DNA of 64,000 bases from JAJFIE01 sp964344255 (GTDB lineage Bacteria > Pseudomonadota > Alphaproteobacteria > Rhodospirillales > Casp-alpha2): positions 124,001-188,000 of the forward strand of contig CAYFMQ010000005.1 of NCBI GenBank assembly GCA_964344255.1, read 5' to 3'. The notes beneath the pieces were generated by a model. That model made no database searches and was not told where the DNA came from. It saw nothing but the letters and a program-made list of their open reading frames with translations. How positions within the stretch are numbered: position 1 is the stretch's first letter; the number at the start of each line of letters is the position of its first letter. Shown piece after piece: positions 1 to 7,724 of the stretch. The translations under genes were made by a program, and so were the position numbers.

Positions 1-3000
1 CCTCGACGTTCGGCCAGACGCTGGTTCACCTGCCGACGGTGCATGGTTCTGCCAATGATTATTCCACGCAGGAGCCAGAAGGCGGCGGTGAGCTTGAGGA
101 AGAAGTGCCCGAAGAAGATGTTGCTCCCGAAGGCGAGGAAGAGGCTGAAGTAGAAGCTGAAGCCGAAGCCGAAGCGCCACCGCCTGTAACCCAGGTGGTG
201 ACGGAAGAGGTCGAAGAACTGGAGACCGTTGTCGAACCTGTAATTGAGGTAGAGGAAGAACCCGTGGAACCGGAGCCGGTTGTCGAAGCAGCGGCCCCGC
301 CGCCACCCGAACGGCCGGAAACGGTTACGGAACCCGAACCGGTTGATCTGGGACTCGCCCTGAATACGCCGCCGGTTACCTTCGATGAAACGGTTTCGAC
401 CCGTGAAGACGAGGCCCTGAGCGGTCAGCTTGTCGCAACGGATCCCGACGCGGACGCCTTGTCCTTCACCCTGGAGGATGGCGGGGAACCGGAGAACGGA
501 ACCGTGACCCTGAATACGGACGGCAGCTACACGTACACGCCCGATCCGAACTTCTCCGGAACCGATACCTTTACCTATGCGGTCTCGGACGGCCGGGGCG
601 GAACCACAACGGCGACGGCGACAATCACGATCGAGCCGGTCGGCGATGCGCCGGTTGCTTCCGATGTGGCGATGGCGGCTATCGAGGACGGCGCGGCGAT
701 AACGGGACAACTTGTCGCCACGGACATTGACAGCGATATCCTGACCTTTGCCCAGGTGGGTACGTCAATCGCAGGACTGACCATCAACGCGGATGGCTCC
801 TACATTTTTGACCCTGGCGAGGGTTATCAGGAGCTTGGCGTCGGTGAAACGGCTGCAGTAACGTTTACCTACGAAGTCCAGGATGAAACGGGTCTGACCA
901 GCCTTGCAAGAGGTACGGTGACGATCACCGGCACCAACGATGGCCCAAGGGCATATGTAAGTGAACTTGTAGCGATCGAGGACGCCGGCGCGATGACCGG
1001 TCAGTTGCGCGCCATGGACATCGATGGCGACGTGCTGACGTTTGCCCAGACCGGCGAAGCGGTTCCCGGACTGACCGTCAACGCGGACGGCTCTTTCAGC
1101 TTCTCCCCGGGCGAGGGCTATCAGGAACTCGGCTTCGGTGAGACGACACAGCTGACGTTCACCTACGAAGTAACGGATGAAAACGGCGCTACCGCTGAGT
1201 CCACGGGTATCGTAACGATTGCCGGCACCAATGACGGTCCTATCGCCTTTGAGGGCGCACTTGGCGCAGTCGAAGACGCAGGCGCCGTTACCGGTCAATT
1301 GATTGCCACGGATATAGACAGCGATGTGCTGACGTTTGCCCAGACCGGTGAGGCAATTCCCGGACTGACCGTTAACGCGGACGGTTCCTACAGCTTCAAT
1401 CCGGGCGAGGGCTATCAGGAACTGGGCGTCGGCGAGACGGCATCGGTGACCTTCACCTACGAGGTGACGGATGATGTCGGTGCAACCGCCGAATCCACAG
1501 GTACGGTAACCATCGTCGGCACCAACGATGGCCCGGTTGCTTCCGAAGCAACGATGACGGCCGTTGAGGACGCCGGTGTTGTTGCCGGGCAGCTGATCGC
1601 CACGGACGTTGACAGCGAAGCTCTGACCTACGCCCAGGTTGGCGCGGCGGTCGAGGGCCTGACCATCAATTCTGACGGTTCTTATAGCTACGACCCCGGC
1701 GAGGGCTATCAGGAGCTTGGCGTCGGTGAGACAGCGGCGGTAACCTTCACTTACGAGGTGACGGATGATGCCGGCGCGACCAGCCAGGCGACCGGTATGG
1801 TAACGATTGTCGGCACCAACGATGGCCCTGTTGCTTCCAACGTAACGTTGACGGCCGTCGAGGACGCCGGCGCTGTCACGGGTCAGCTGATCGCCACGGA
1901 TGTTGATAGCGACGTCCTGACCTTCGCCCAGACGGGTGCAGCCATCGAAGGCCTCGTCATCAATACGGACGGGTCCTACAGCTACAACCCGGGCGAAGGA
2001 TATCAGGAACTCGGCGTCGGCAAGACGGCGCAACTGACCTTCACCTACGAGGTGACGGATGACGCCGGCGCGACCAGCCAGGCGACCGGTACGGTGACGA
2101 TTATCGGCACCAACGATGGTCCGGTTGCTTCCGACGTCACACTGACCGCCGTTGAGGATGCCGGCGTCGTCGCGGGACAACTGATCGCCACGGATATCGA
2201 CAGCGAAGCCCTGACCTACGCCCAGGTAGGCGCGGCGGTCGAGGGCCTGACCATCAACGCCGATGGCTCCTACACCTACGATCCGGGTGAGGGATATCAG
2301 GAGCTCGGCGTCGGCAAGACGGCGCAACTGACCTTCACCTACGAGGTGACGGATGACGCAGGCGCAACAAGCCAGGCGACTGGTACGGTGACGATTGTCG
2401 GCACCAACGATGGTCCGGTTGCCTCCAATGTGTCGCTGACGGCCGTTGAGGACGCCGGCGCCGTTTCTGGTCAACTTGTCGCCACGGATGTGGACAGCGA
2501 TGTCCTGACCTACGCCCAGGTGGGTGAAGCAATCGAGGGTCTCGTCATCAATACGGATGGCTCCTACAGCTACAACCCGGGCGAAGGATATCAGGAACTC
2601 GGTGTCGGCGAGACGGCGCAACTGACCTTCACCTACGAGGTGACGGATGACGCCGGTGCGACCAGCCAGGCGACCGGCACGATTACGATTGTCGGCACCA
2701 ACGATGGTCCGGTAGCGATTCCGGTCACGATGACATCCCTGGAAGACCAGTCCCTGAGTGGTCAACTGGTTGCTACGGATGTCGATCAGGATGTCCTGTC
2801 GTTTGCCCTGGCTGAAGGTGGGGCGCCTGAAAACGGTACCGTGACCATTAATCCCGACGGCAGCTACGTCTATACGCCGGATGATGATTTCCATGGAACG
2901 GATGAGTTCACCTTCACCGTTTCCGACGGCAAGGGCGGTGTAACGCAATCGACTGTTTCCCTTCAGGTCATGCCGGTTGCCGCGACCCCAGTGCTGACGG

Positions 3001-3980
3001 TCAGCGATATTTCCGTCGGCGGTGGCGGCGGCGGACCGGGTGATATCATTATCGGCACGAGTGGCGACGATGAACTTGCCGGTACAGGTGGGGATGATCT
3101 GATCATTGCCGGCCGTGGCGATGACGTCATCCACGGCGATACCGGTGCTGCCGGTGAGGTTGGCGACATCCCGCTCGATATCCAGATCGGCCTGGAAGAA
3201 GGCGAACTGATGGCGGGTGTGGAAATCTCGCTCCAGGGTGTGCCCGAAGGGGCGACGCTGTCCGCCGGTACGGATCAGGGCGGTGGTGTCTGGGCGCTCG
3301 ATCCGGGCGACCTGGATGGCCTGACCATGACCCTGGCCGACGACCATGTTGGTGATTTCAGCCTGACGGTCGAGGCGACTCACAGCGATACCAACGAAGA
3401 GCTTGGTGTCACGGACACCGCAACCAGCTCCGCCACGATCAACGTCACCGTCGGTGATGAAGCCGCCGGAGGCGACGACCTGATCTTTGGCGGACGCGGC
3501 GAGGATACGGTCTTTGCCGGCGGCGGTGACGATACGGTCTACGGTGGCCAGGGAGAAGACGAGCTCCATGGCGGCGCCGGAGACGACTTCCTGGACGGTG
3601 GAAAAGGTGAAGATGTCCTTGTCGGTGGCGCCGGTGACGACTTCCTGTCGGGTGGCAAGGGCGACGATGTCCTTGTCGGCGGCGCCGGTGATGATGTGCT
3701 GGTCGGCGGTAAGGGCTTCGATGAATTCATCTTCAGCCTGGATGCCGGTGAAGACGTGATCGCCGATTACAAGGCGGGTGAACTGATCCGCTTCGAGGGT
3801 CCTGAGTTCTCCGAAGCCGAGCCGGTGATCACCTCCAACGGTGACGGTGGCGTATCGATCGCCTTTGGCGACCAGAACGTCGAGGTGACGGTCGACAACG
3901 TCGACCTGAGCCAACAGAGCTACACGATCACGCCAGGTGATGACGGTATCACCATCACCTTTGACGACATGGAGGGCTGA
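1..3980 (+). CDS. RTX/VCBS-repeat adhesin, 5' end outside window
   Basis: Large secreted or surface protein of the RTX adhesin type; more than 1,300 residues are visible. The frame is open back to the window edge, so a GTG at position 39 is probably internal and the true start lies upstream. Order of parts: an acidic Glu/Pro/Val-rich linker, one cadherin-like domain, seven VCBS-type repeats of 98 residues each ending in GTNDGP, a second cadherin-like domain, then glycine/aspartate nonapeptides of the GGAGDDxLxGG type that bind calcium in the RTX family. A domain of about 100 residues interrupts the nonapeptides. The tail is acidic and Cys-free, as expected for a C-terminal type I secretion signal. 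No secretion ABC transporter genes are in the window. The adhesin role is inferred from repeat architecture; a matrix or biofilm role is equally possible. Confidence 0.88.
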   Translation, partial: STFGQTLVHLPTVHGSANDYSTQEPEGGGELEEEVPEEDVAPEGEEEAEVEAEAEAEAPPPVTQVVTEEVEELETVVEPVIEVEEEPVEPEPVVEAAAPPPPERPETVTEPEPVDLGLALNTPPVTFDETVSTREDEALSGQLVATDPDADALSFTLEDGGEPENGTVTLNTDGSYTYTPDPNFSGTDTFTYAVSDGRGGTTTATATITIEPVGDAPVASDVAMAAIEDGAAITGQLVATDIDSDILTFAQVGTSIAGLTINADGSYIFDPGEGYQELGVGETAAVTFTYEVQDETGLTSLARGTVTITGTNDGPRAYVSELVAIEDAGAMTGQLRAMDIDGDVLTFAQTGEAVPGLTVNADGSFSFSPGEGYQELGFGETTQLTFTYEVTDENGATAESTGIVTIAGTNDGPIAFEGALGAVEDAGAVTGQLIATDIDSDVLTFAQTGEAIPGLTVNADGSYSFNPGEGYQELGVGETASVTFTYEVTDDVGATAESTGTVTIVGTNDGPVASEATMTAVEDAGVVAGQLIATDVDSEALTYAQVGAAVEGLTINSDGSYSYDPGEGYQELGVGETAAVTFTYEVTDDAGATSQATGMVTIVGTNDGPVASNVTLTAVEDAGAVTGQLIATDVDSDVLTFAQTGAAIEGLVINTDGSYSYNPGEGYQELGVGKTAQLTFTYEVTDDAGATSQATGTVTIIGTNDGPVASDVTLTAVEDAGVVAGQLIATDIDSEALTYAQVGAAVEGLTINADGSYTYDPGEGYQELGVGKTAQLTFTYEVTDDAGATSQATGTVTIVGTNDGPVASNVSLTAVEDAGAVSGQLVATDVDSDVLTYAQVGEAIEGLVINTDGSYSYNPGEGYQELGVGETAQLTFTYEVTDDAGATSQATGTITIVGTNDGPVAIPVTMTSLEDQSLSGQLVATDVDQDVLSFALAEGGAPENGTVTINPDGSYVYTPDDDFHGTDEFTFTVSDGKGGVTQSTVSLQVMPVAATPVLTVSDISVGGGGGGPGDIIIGTSGDDELAGTGGDDLIIAGRGDDVIHGDTGAAGEVGDIPLDIQIGLEEGELMAGVEISLQGVPEGATLSAGTDQGGGVWALDPGDLDGLTMTLADDHVGDFSLTVEATHSDTNEELGVTDTATSSATINVTVGDEAAGGDDLIFGGRGEDTVFAGGGDDTVYGGQGEDELHGGAGDDFLDGGKGEDVLVGGAGDDFLSGGKGDDVLVGGAGDDVLVGGKGFDEFIFSLDAGEDVIADYKAGELIRFEGPEFSEAEPVITSNGDGGVSIAFGDQNVEVTVDNVDLSQQSYTITPGDDGITITFDDMEG
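636..2693 (+). repeat. Seven tandem 294-bp VCBS coding repeats
   Basis: The GTNDGP-coding motif begins at 930, 1224, 1518, 1812, 2106, 2400 and 2694, an exact 294-bp period (98 codons). Copies 3 to 7 are much more alike than copies 1 and 2, which points to recent duplication or gene conversion in the 3' part of the array. Confidence 0.93.
3469..3717 (+). repeat. RTX calcium-binding nonapeptide-coding array
   Basis: This stretch codes for successive GGxGxDxLx nonapeptides, for example GGAGDDFLDGGKGEDVLVGG. In RTX proteins these form calcium-binding beta rolls that fold after type I secretion. A shorter block of the same repeat lies upstream near 3055-3145, separated by a non-RTX domain. Confidence 0.85.
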
Positions 3981-3994
3981 TAAGTCGAGGCCTT

Positions 3995-5410
3995 CTAGCA
4001 GGCAAAGCCCATATTGAGCTTGTCGAGCAGCTTGAGCCATAGCCCGCGCTTGCCGCCGTTACGGTCGGCGCGGGCGAGCTCATGACGGGTCAGGGTGACG
4101 CCGATCCAGCGGATGGGCTCGGGGAACCAGTTCATGGCCTTCTTTTTGACGAACTGCAGATCCAGGATGTCGCTGGGCTGGTAGCCGAGCAGTTCGAGGC
4201 CGATGCGCGCGCCAAACCGGGTCGCACCGACGCCCAGGCCCGTATAGCCTACGGCCCAGGCGACGCGTCCGCCGAAGCCCGTGCCGGGCACCATGCAGAA
4301 CCGGGTCGAGGTTGCGATGATGCCGCTCCAGCGGTGGGTGAACTTGACGCCTTCGAGCTGTGGGAAGGTTTTCAGGAATTCCTTCGCCAGCTTCTCGAAC
4401 CGGGCCGTGTCATCGGCGACGCCGAAATCCGTTCGGGCACCGTAGTAGTAACAGACCGAACCGCCGCCCCCCCAGGTGATGCGGTTGTCCTTGGTGAGGC
4501 GGTAGTAATGGAACATGTTGACCTCGTCGGTCATGGCGTGACGCGACTTGCCCCAGCGGATGGACTCCAGTTGCGCCTCATTCAGGGGTTCGGTGGCGAT
4601 CTGGTAATCCCACACGGGGATGACCTGTTTCTTGATGGCTTCCAGCGTGTTGCGGAAGGCGTTGGTGGCCATCAGGACCTTGTCGCTCCGGACGCTGCCT
4701 TTGGCGCAGATGGTGCGCATGCCTTTACCGTCGGGGGTGAGGTTCATGACCGGGGTGCCTTCGTAGATGCGCACGCCGAGACTGAGCAGGGTTTCCTTCA
4801 GGCCCCAGCAAACGCGGCCCGGGTGTACAACACCGTCTTCACCGTCCCGCCGCCACAGTCCGGCCAGGTAGGTGGGCGAGTTGACCTGATCGCGAACACC
4901 GTCCTCGTCAAACCAGACGACATCGCTGCCTGCGGCTTTTTCCGCTTCGTATTGTTCGCGCAGGTCCGATACAGCGGCCGGGTCGAGGGCGACGGTCATG
5001 ACACCGGTTTTCTCGTAGTGGGCGTCGATGCCGTAGCGCTCCAGGGTTTCGAGGTATTCGCGCAGGTTACGGTCGCCCAATTCCTGCAGGCGTTGTTTCT
5101 CGCCGGGGAAATGATAGTCCGCGTTGGTTGCGCCGTGGGTGAGGGTCGCTTCCAGAAAGCCGCCGTTTCTTCCCGAGGCGCCGTCGCCGATAAAGGTCTG
5201 CTCAACGAGAACGACATCGAGATCCGGCATGCGTTCTTTCGCCTGCATGGCGGCCCACAGGCCGGTGAAACCGCCGCCGACGATGAGCAGGTCACAGTTT
5301 GTTTCACCCTCCAGCGGCGGCAGGGGCTCCGGTTTCGTCTCATCGTCAAACCAGACGGGCCGGTAGACGGAGTCTTTCAGGGCTTCGATGTGGGGAGGAT
5401 TCGAGGGCAT
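3995..5410 (-). CDS. FAD-dependent amine oxidase-like oxidoreductase (DAO family)
   Basis: A 471-residue flavoprotein of the D-amino-acid oxidase/glycine oxidase fold. The N-terminal part carries the FAD dinucleotide-binding motif IVGGGFTGLWAA near residue 43, followed by an E in LVEQ and the GASGRNGG segment typical of gamma-glutamylputrescine oxidase (PuuB) and related enzymes. The C-terminal half has the W-S-G-I and G-Y-T-G-L-G-V FAD-contact segments expected in this family. It probably oxidises a secondary or N-substituted amine to an imine, releasing hydrogen peroxide; the substrate cannot be read from sequence. The gene ends 15 bp from the convergent adhesin gene and follows the RoxA-like gene on the same strand with a 15-bp gap, so the two may be co-transcribed. 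Confidence 0.85.
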   Translation of the reverse strand: MPSNPPHIEALKDSVYRPVWFDDETKPEPLPPLEGETNCDLLIVGGGFTGLWAAMQAKERMPDLDVVLVEQTFIGDGASGRNGGFLEATLTHGATNADYHFPGEKQRLQELGDRNLREYLETLERYGIDAHYEKTGVMTVALDPAAVSDLREQYEAEKAAGSDVVWFDEDGVRDQVNSPTYLAGLWRRDGEDGVVHPGRVCWGLKETLLSLGVRIYEGTPVMNLTPDGKGMRTICAKGSVRSDKVLMATNAFRNTLEAIKKQVIPVWDYQIATEPLNEAQLESIRWGKSRHAMTDEVNMFHYYRLTKDNRITWGGGGSVCYYYGARTDFGVADDTARFEKLAKEFLKTFPQLEGVKFTHRWSGIIATSTRFCMVPGTGFGGRVAWAVGYTGLGVGATRFGARIGLELLGYQPSDILDLQFVKKKAMNWFPEPIRWIGVTLTRHELARADRNGGKRGLWLKLLDKLNMGFAC

Positions 5411-5425
5411 GAATTTATCCGTGAA

Positions 5426-6643
5426 CTAATCATTTTCCGGATCAGGCTTGTCGAGAAACTCGAGGGCCTGATGATTGAAAAGCTCTAACAGGAAACCGAG
5501 AGACGGTGAATGGCCAAGAATGGACGGGTTTGTTTCCATGCTGATGGGCTCTTCGTTCCTGATGGAATGGACGAGAGGGTGAAGATCGTTTGTCAGCGTG
5601 AAACTGTGATTGTCGACGCCCAGATGGAGCGTATCGGAAGAGGTCCCCGTTAAGGCCAGCTTGACATAGGCGGGCTTGATAAGCTTTGCGCCCTGTTTCA
5701 GGCATGATTCAAATGCTTCAAGGGTAAGCGGTTCTTCCCTCTCGGCATAATCGGCGAAGTCCTGATGGGAGGATTCGGTGAAGAACTCGACAAGCCACTG
5801 CGTGAAGTCGGGAGAGGTCAGGGCGTTCCCCAGCATGCCGCGCAAATCATCGACGGCGTTACCGCCGATCCGGTATCCGGCGCTTGCGGCATCGAGGCCA
5901 AGGCCCGTATAGCGACTGTCCCTGTCTTCCTGTTCAGAAAGATACTGGCTGTAGGCGCTAAACAGTTCGGAAAGCTTCGGTCCCAGGAAGCCGACGGAAT
6001 AGGTCATGGCGCTTTCAATCGTCACGCCTTCATGGCCGAAGCGGGGCGGCACATAAAGTACATCACCCGGGTGTGTCTCGACCTCATCGCCCTCAAACCC
6101 GTTTTCGAGGATCCGGAGATCATGGCCCTGGATCAAGGTTTCATCCTGGATGGGCTCCCGGCCAACTGTCCAGCGGCGGCTTCCCTGACCCTGGACCAGA
6201 AAGACGTGGTAGTTGTCGAGGTGGGGGCCGACCGTTCCGTCCGGGGCGGAAAAGCTGACCATGACATCATCCATCAGCCAGCGCGGCGCGAAGCTGAAGA
6301 CCGGGAGCAAGGTGGCCGTGCCGGGATGGAACTGTTCGACGTTCTGGATCATCAGCGACCAGTTTTTGTCGCCGGCGGCAGCAAAGTCCTCTTCGTTAAA
6401 CGGCCCGAAACGGCAAAGCCATTCCCTCGGCTCGCCACGATTGGCGATCATCCGGCAGCGGGCGTCCTGGTCCATGGCAAGCGATGCCAGTTCATCGGCG
6501 GTGATGAGGTTTCCAAGAATTTGCTGTTCTATACCGCCCCGGACAAGAAAGGGGCGACGGTTCCAGTATTGCCCGTAGAAAGTATCCCCGTCGGGCAGGG
6601 TATCGAGGATCGTTATTGCGGGGTTCGGGCTTGATGCTGTCAT
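5426..6643 (-). CDS. roxA: Cupin (JmjC-type) protein, ribosomal oxygenase RoxA/YcfD family
   Basis: A 405-residue Fe(II)/2-oxoglutarate oxygenase of the cupin_4 family; E. coli YcfD (RoxA), which hydroxylates an arginine of ribosomal protein L16, is of similar length. The early segment YWNRRPFLVRGG is the family signature. The metal triad is visible as HLD in GPHLDNYHVFLVQGQG near residue 140, and the later His in YVPPRFGHEG. The C-terminal region is compatible with the dimerisation and winged-helix parts of RoxA. The assignment to L16 hydroxylation follows the family and is not shown directly. The gene is divergent from the SufR-like regulator gene, with about 100 AT-rich bases between them. 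Confidence 0.82.
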   Translation of the reverse strand: MTASSPNPAITILDTLPDGDTFYGQYWNRRPFLVRGGIEQQILGNLITADELASLAMDQDARCRMIANRGEPREWLCRFGPFNEEDFAAAGDKNWSLMIQNVEQFHPGTATLLPVFSFAPRWLMDDVMVSFSAPDGTVGPHLDNYHVFLVQGQGSRRWTVGREPIQDETLIQGHDLRILENGFEGDEVETHPGDVLYVPPRFGHEGVTIESAMTYSVGFLGPKLSELFSAYSQYLSEQEDRDSRYTGLGLDAASAGYRIGGNAVDDLRGMLGNALTSPDFTQWLVEFFTESSHQDFADYAEREEPLTLEAFESCLKQGAKLIKPAYVKLALTGTSSDTLHLGVDNHSFTLTNDLHPLVHSIRNEEPISMETNPSILGHSPSLGFLLELFNHQALEFLDKPDPEND

Positions 6644-6747
6644 GGGGATATGGTTCAGGTTGTTGTTGTGCGTGATAATATATAGAAATTATTTTAACAA
6701 ACACGCCTGATATTGCTAAATTAAAGAAAATACTTTAAAAATAGGAC

Positions 6748-7407
6748 ATGACCGATTCTTCCAATAGAGAGCAAAAACGCCTGAAGGGCAGGCGCGCCGT
6801 TATCCAGGCGCTGAAAACCGGCGGGCCGATGACCGCCCAGGCGCTCAGTGAACAACTCGGTGTGACCGCCATGGCGGTGCGGCAGCATTTGTATGATCTT
6901 GAGGACCAGCGCATTGTCGCCTTCAGGGAACAGGGCCAGGGCGCGGGCCGTCCCGCCAAGTACTGGTACCTGACGGAAGCGGCCGATCGCTTTTTCCCAG
7001 ACGGCCATGCCGATCTGGCTGTCGGTCTCATCCATACGGTCCGTGCTGCTTTCGGCGAAGAGGGTATCCAACAACTGGTTGCCGTCAGGACAAAAACCCA
7101 GAAGAAAGCCTATGCGAAGCGCATGGTTAGCTGCAACAGTGTCCGCGAAAAACTGGAAGCACTGGCCGATATCCGCCGGGACGAGGGTTATATGCCCGAT
7201 GTTGAGACCACCCCAGATGGTGATTTCCTGTTTCTTGAACGCCATTGTCCCATTTGCTCAGCGGCACAGGCTTGCAGCGGGCTCTGCTCTTCCGAATTGG
7301 AGGTTTTTCGGGATGTTTTGGGGGACGGCGTCGAGGTTGAGCGGACGGATCACATCCTGGCGGGCGCCCGCCGGTGCGCCTATCGGGTTCATCCTTTAGA
7401 TAACTAG
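6748..7407 (+). CDS. SufR-like winged-helix regulator with Cys cluster
   Basis: A 219-residue transcription factor. Residues 15-75 form a winged helix (LSEQLGVTAMAVRQHLYDLE) with the GRPAKYWYLT wing. The C-terminal part has HCPIC (Cys167, Cys170), then Cys176 and Cys180, and a last Cys210 in GARRCAYRV. This spacing matches the SufR/COG2345 group, in which the cysteines hold an Fe-S cluster and the protein controls iron-sulfur assembly or redox genes. No suf or isc genes are in the window, so the targets here are unknown; the divergent cupin oxygenase gene is one candidate. A small membrane protein follows 15 bp downstream. Confidence 0.78.
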   Translation: MTDSSNREQKRLKGRRAVIQALKTGGPMTAQALSEQLGVTAMAVRQHLYDLEDQRIVAFREQGQGAGRPAKYWYLTEAADRFFPDGHADLAVGLIHTVRAAFGEEGIQQLVAVRTKTQKKAYAKRMVSCNSVREKLEALADIRRDEGYMPDVETTPDGDFLFLERHCPICSAAQACSGLCSSELEVFRDVLGDGVEVERTDHILAGARRCAYRVHPLDN

Positions 7408-7422
7408 CGGAGATTGCCGGCC

Positions 7423-7716
7423 ATGAATCTTCTTAATCTGCCTCTCCGTATCCTGGCAAGGCAGGGCCGCTGGTTTGCCCGCGGCGCGGGGATTTTAGCA
7501 GCTGGCATCGTTTTCGAATTCACCCGGCGTCATGATCTTGTGCAATTGCCCGGCATGTCCGAACCCTATGAGATCGGGCCTGTCGATCCTTACTGGATGA
7601 GCGCCGTGAGTTATCTGGCGGTTACGTGGTTTCTGAAGAAAATCCTGCGCGCCTTTATCAGGGAAGCCGGCACGCATATTGGCAGGGTATCAAGAGGTGA
7701 CTGGTTTAAACCCTGA
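7423..7716 (+). CDS. Small hypothetical membrane protein
   Basis: A 97-residue protein with no family recognised. Two hydrophobic stretches are visible (around FARGAGILAAGIVFEF and SAVSYLAVTWFLKKIL), so it is probably membrane-associated. The ATG at 7423 is preferred to an upstream TTG because CGGAG sits 10 bases before it. It follows the SufR-like regulator closely and is likely in the same transcript. The 3' end faces the histidine kinase gene, with an 8-bp gap. Confidence 0.6.
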   Translation: MNLLNLPLRILARQGRWFARGAGILAAGIVFEFTRRHDLVQLPGMSEPYEIGPVDPYWMSAVSYLAVTWFLKKILRAFIREAGTHIGRVSRGDWFKP

Positions 7717-7724
7717 AAGATAAA

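Noticed and set aside
765..4040. A 1091-codon open frame antisense to the adhesin gene
   Set aside because: It is open only because the sense repeats are stop-free in that frame; its protein has no family features and repeats with the same 294-bp period.
4082..5488. Long plus-strand frame over the FAD oxidoreductase gene
   Set aside because: Shadow of a well-supported flavoprotein gene with clear FAD motifs on the other strand.
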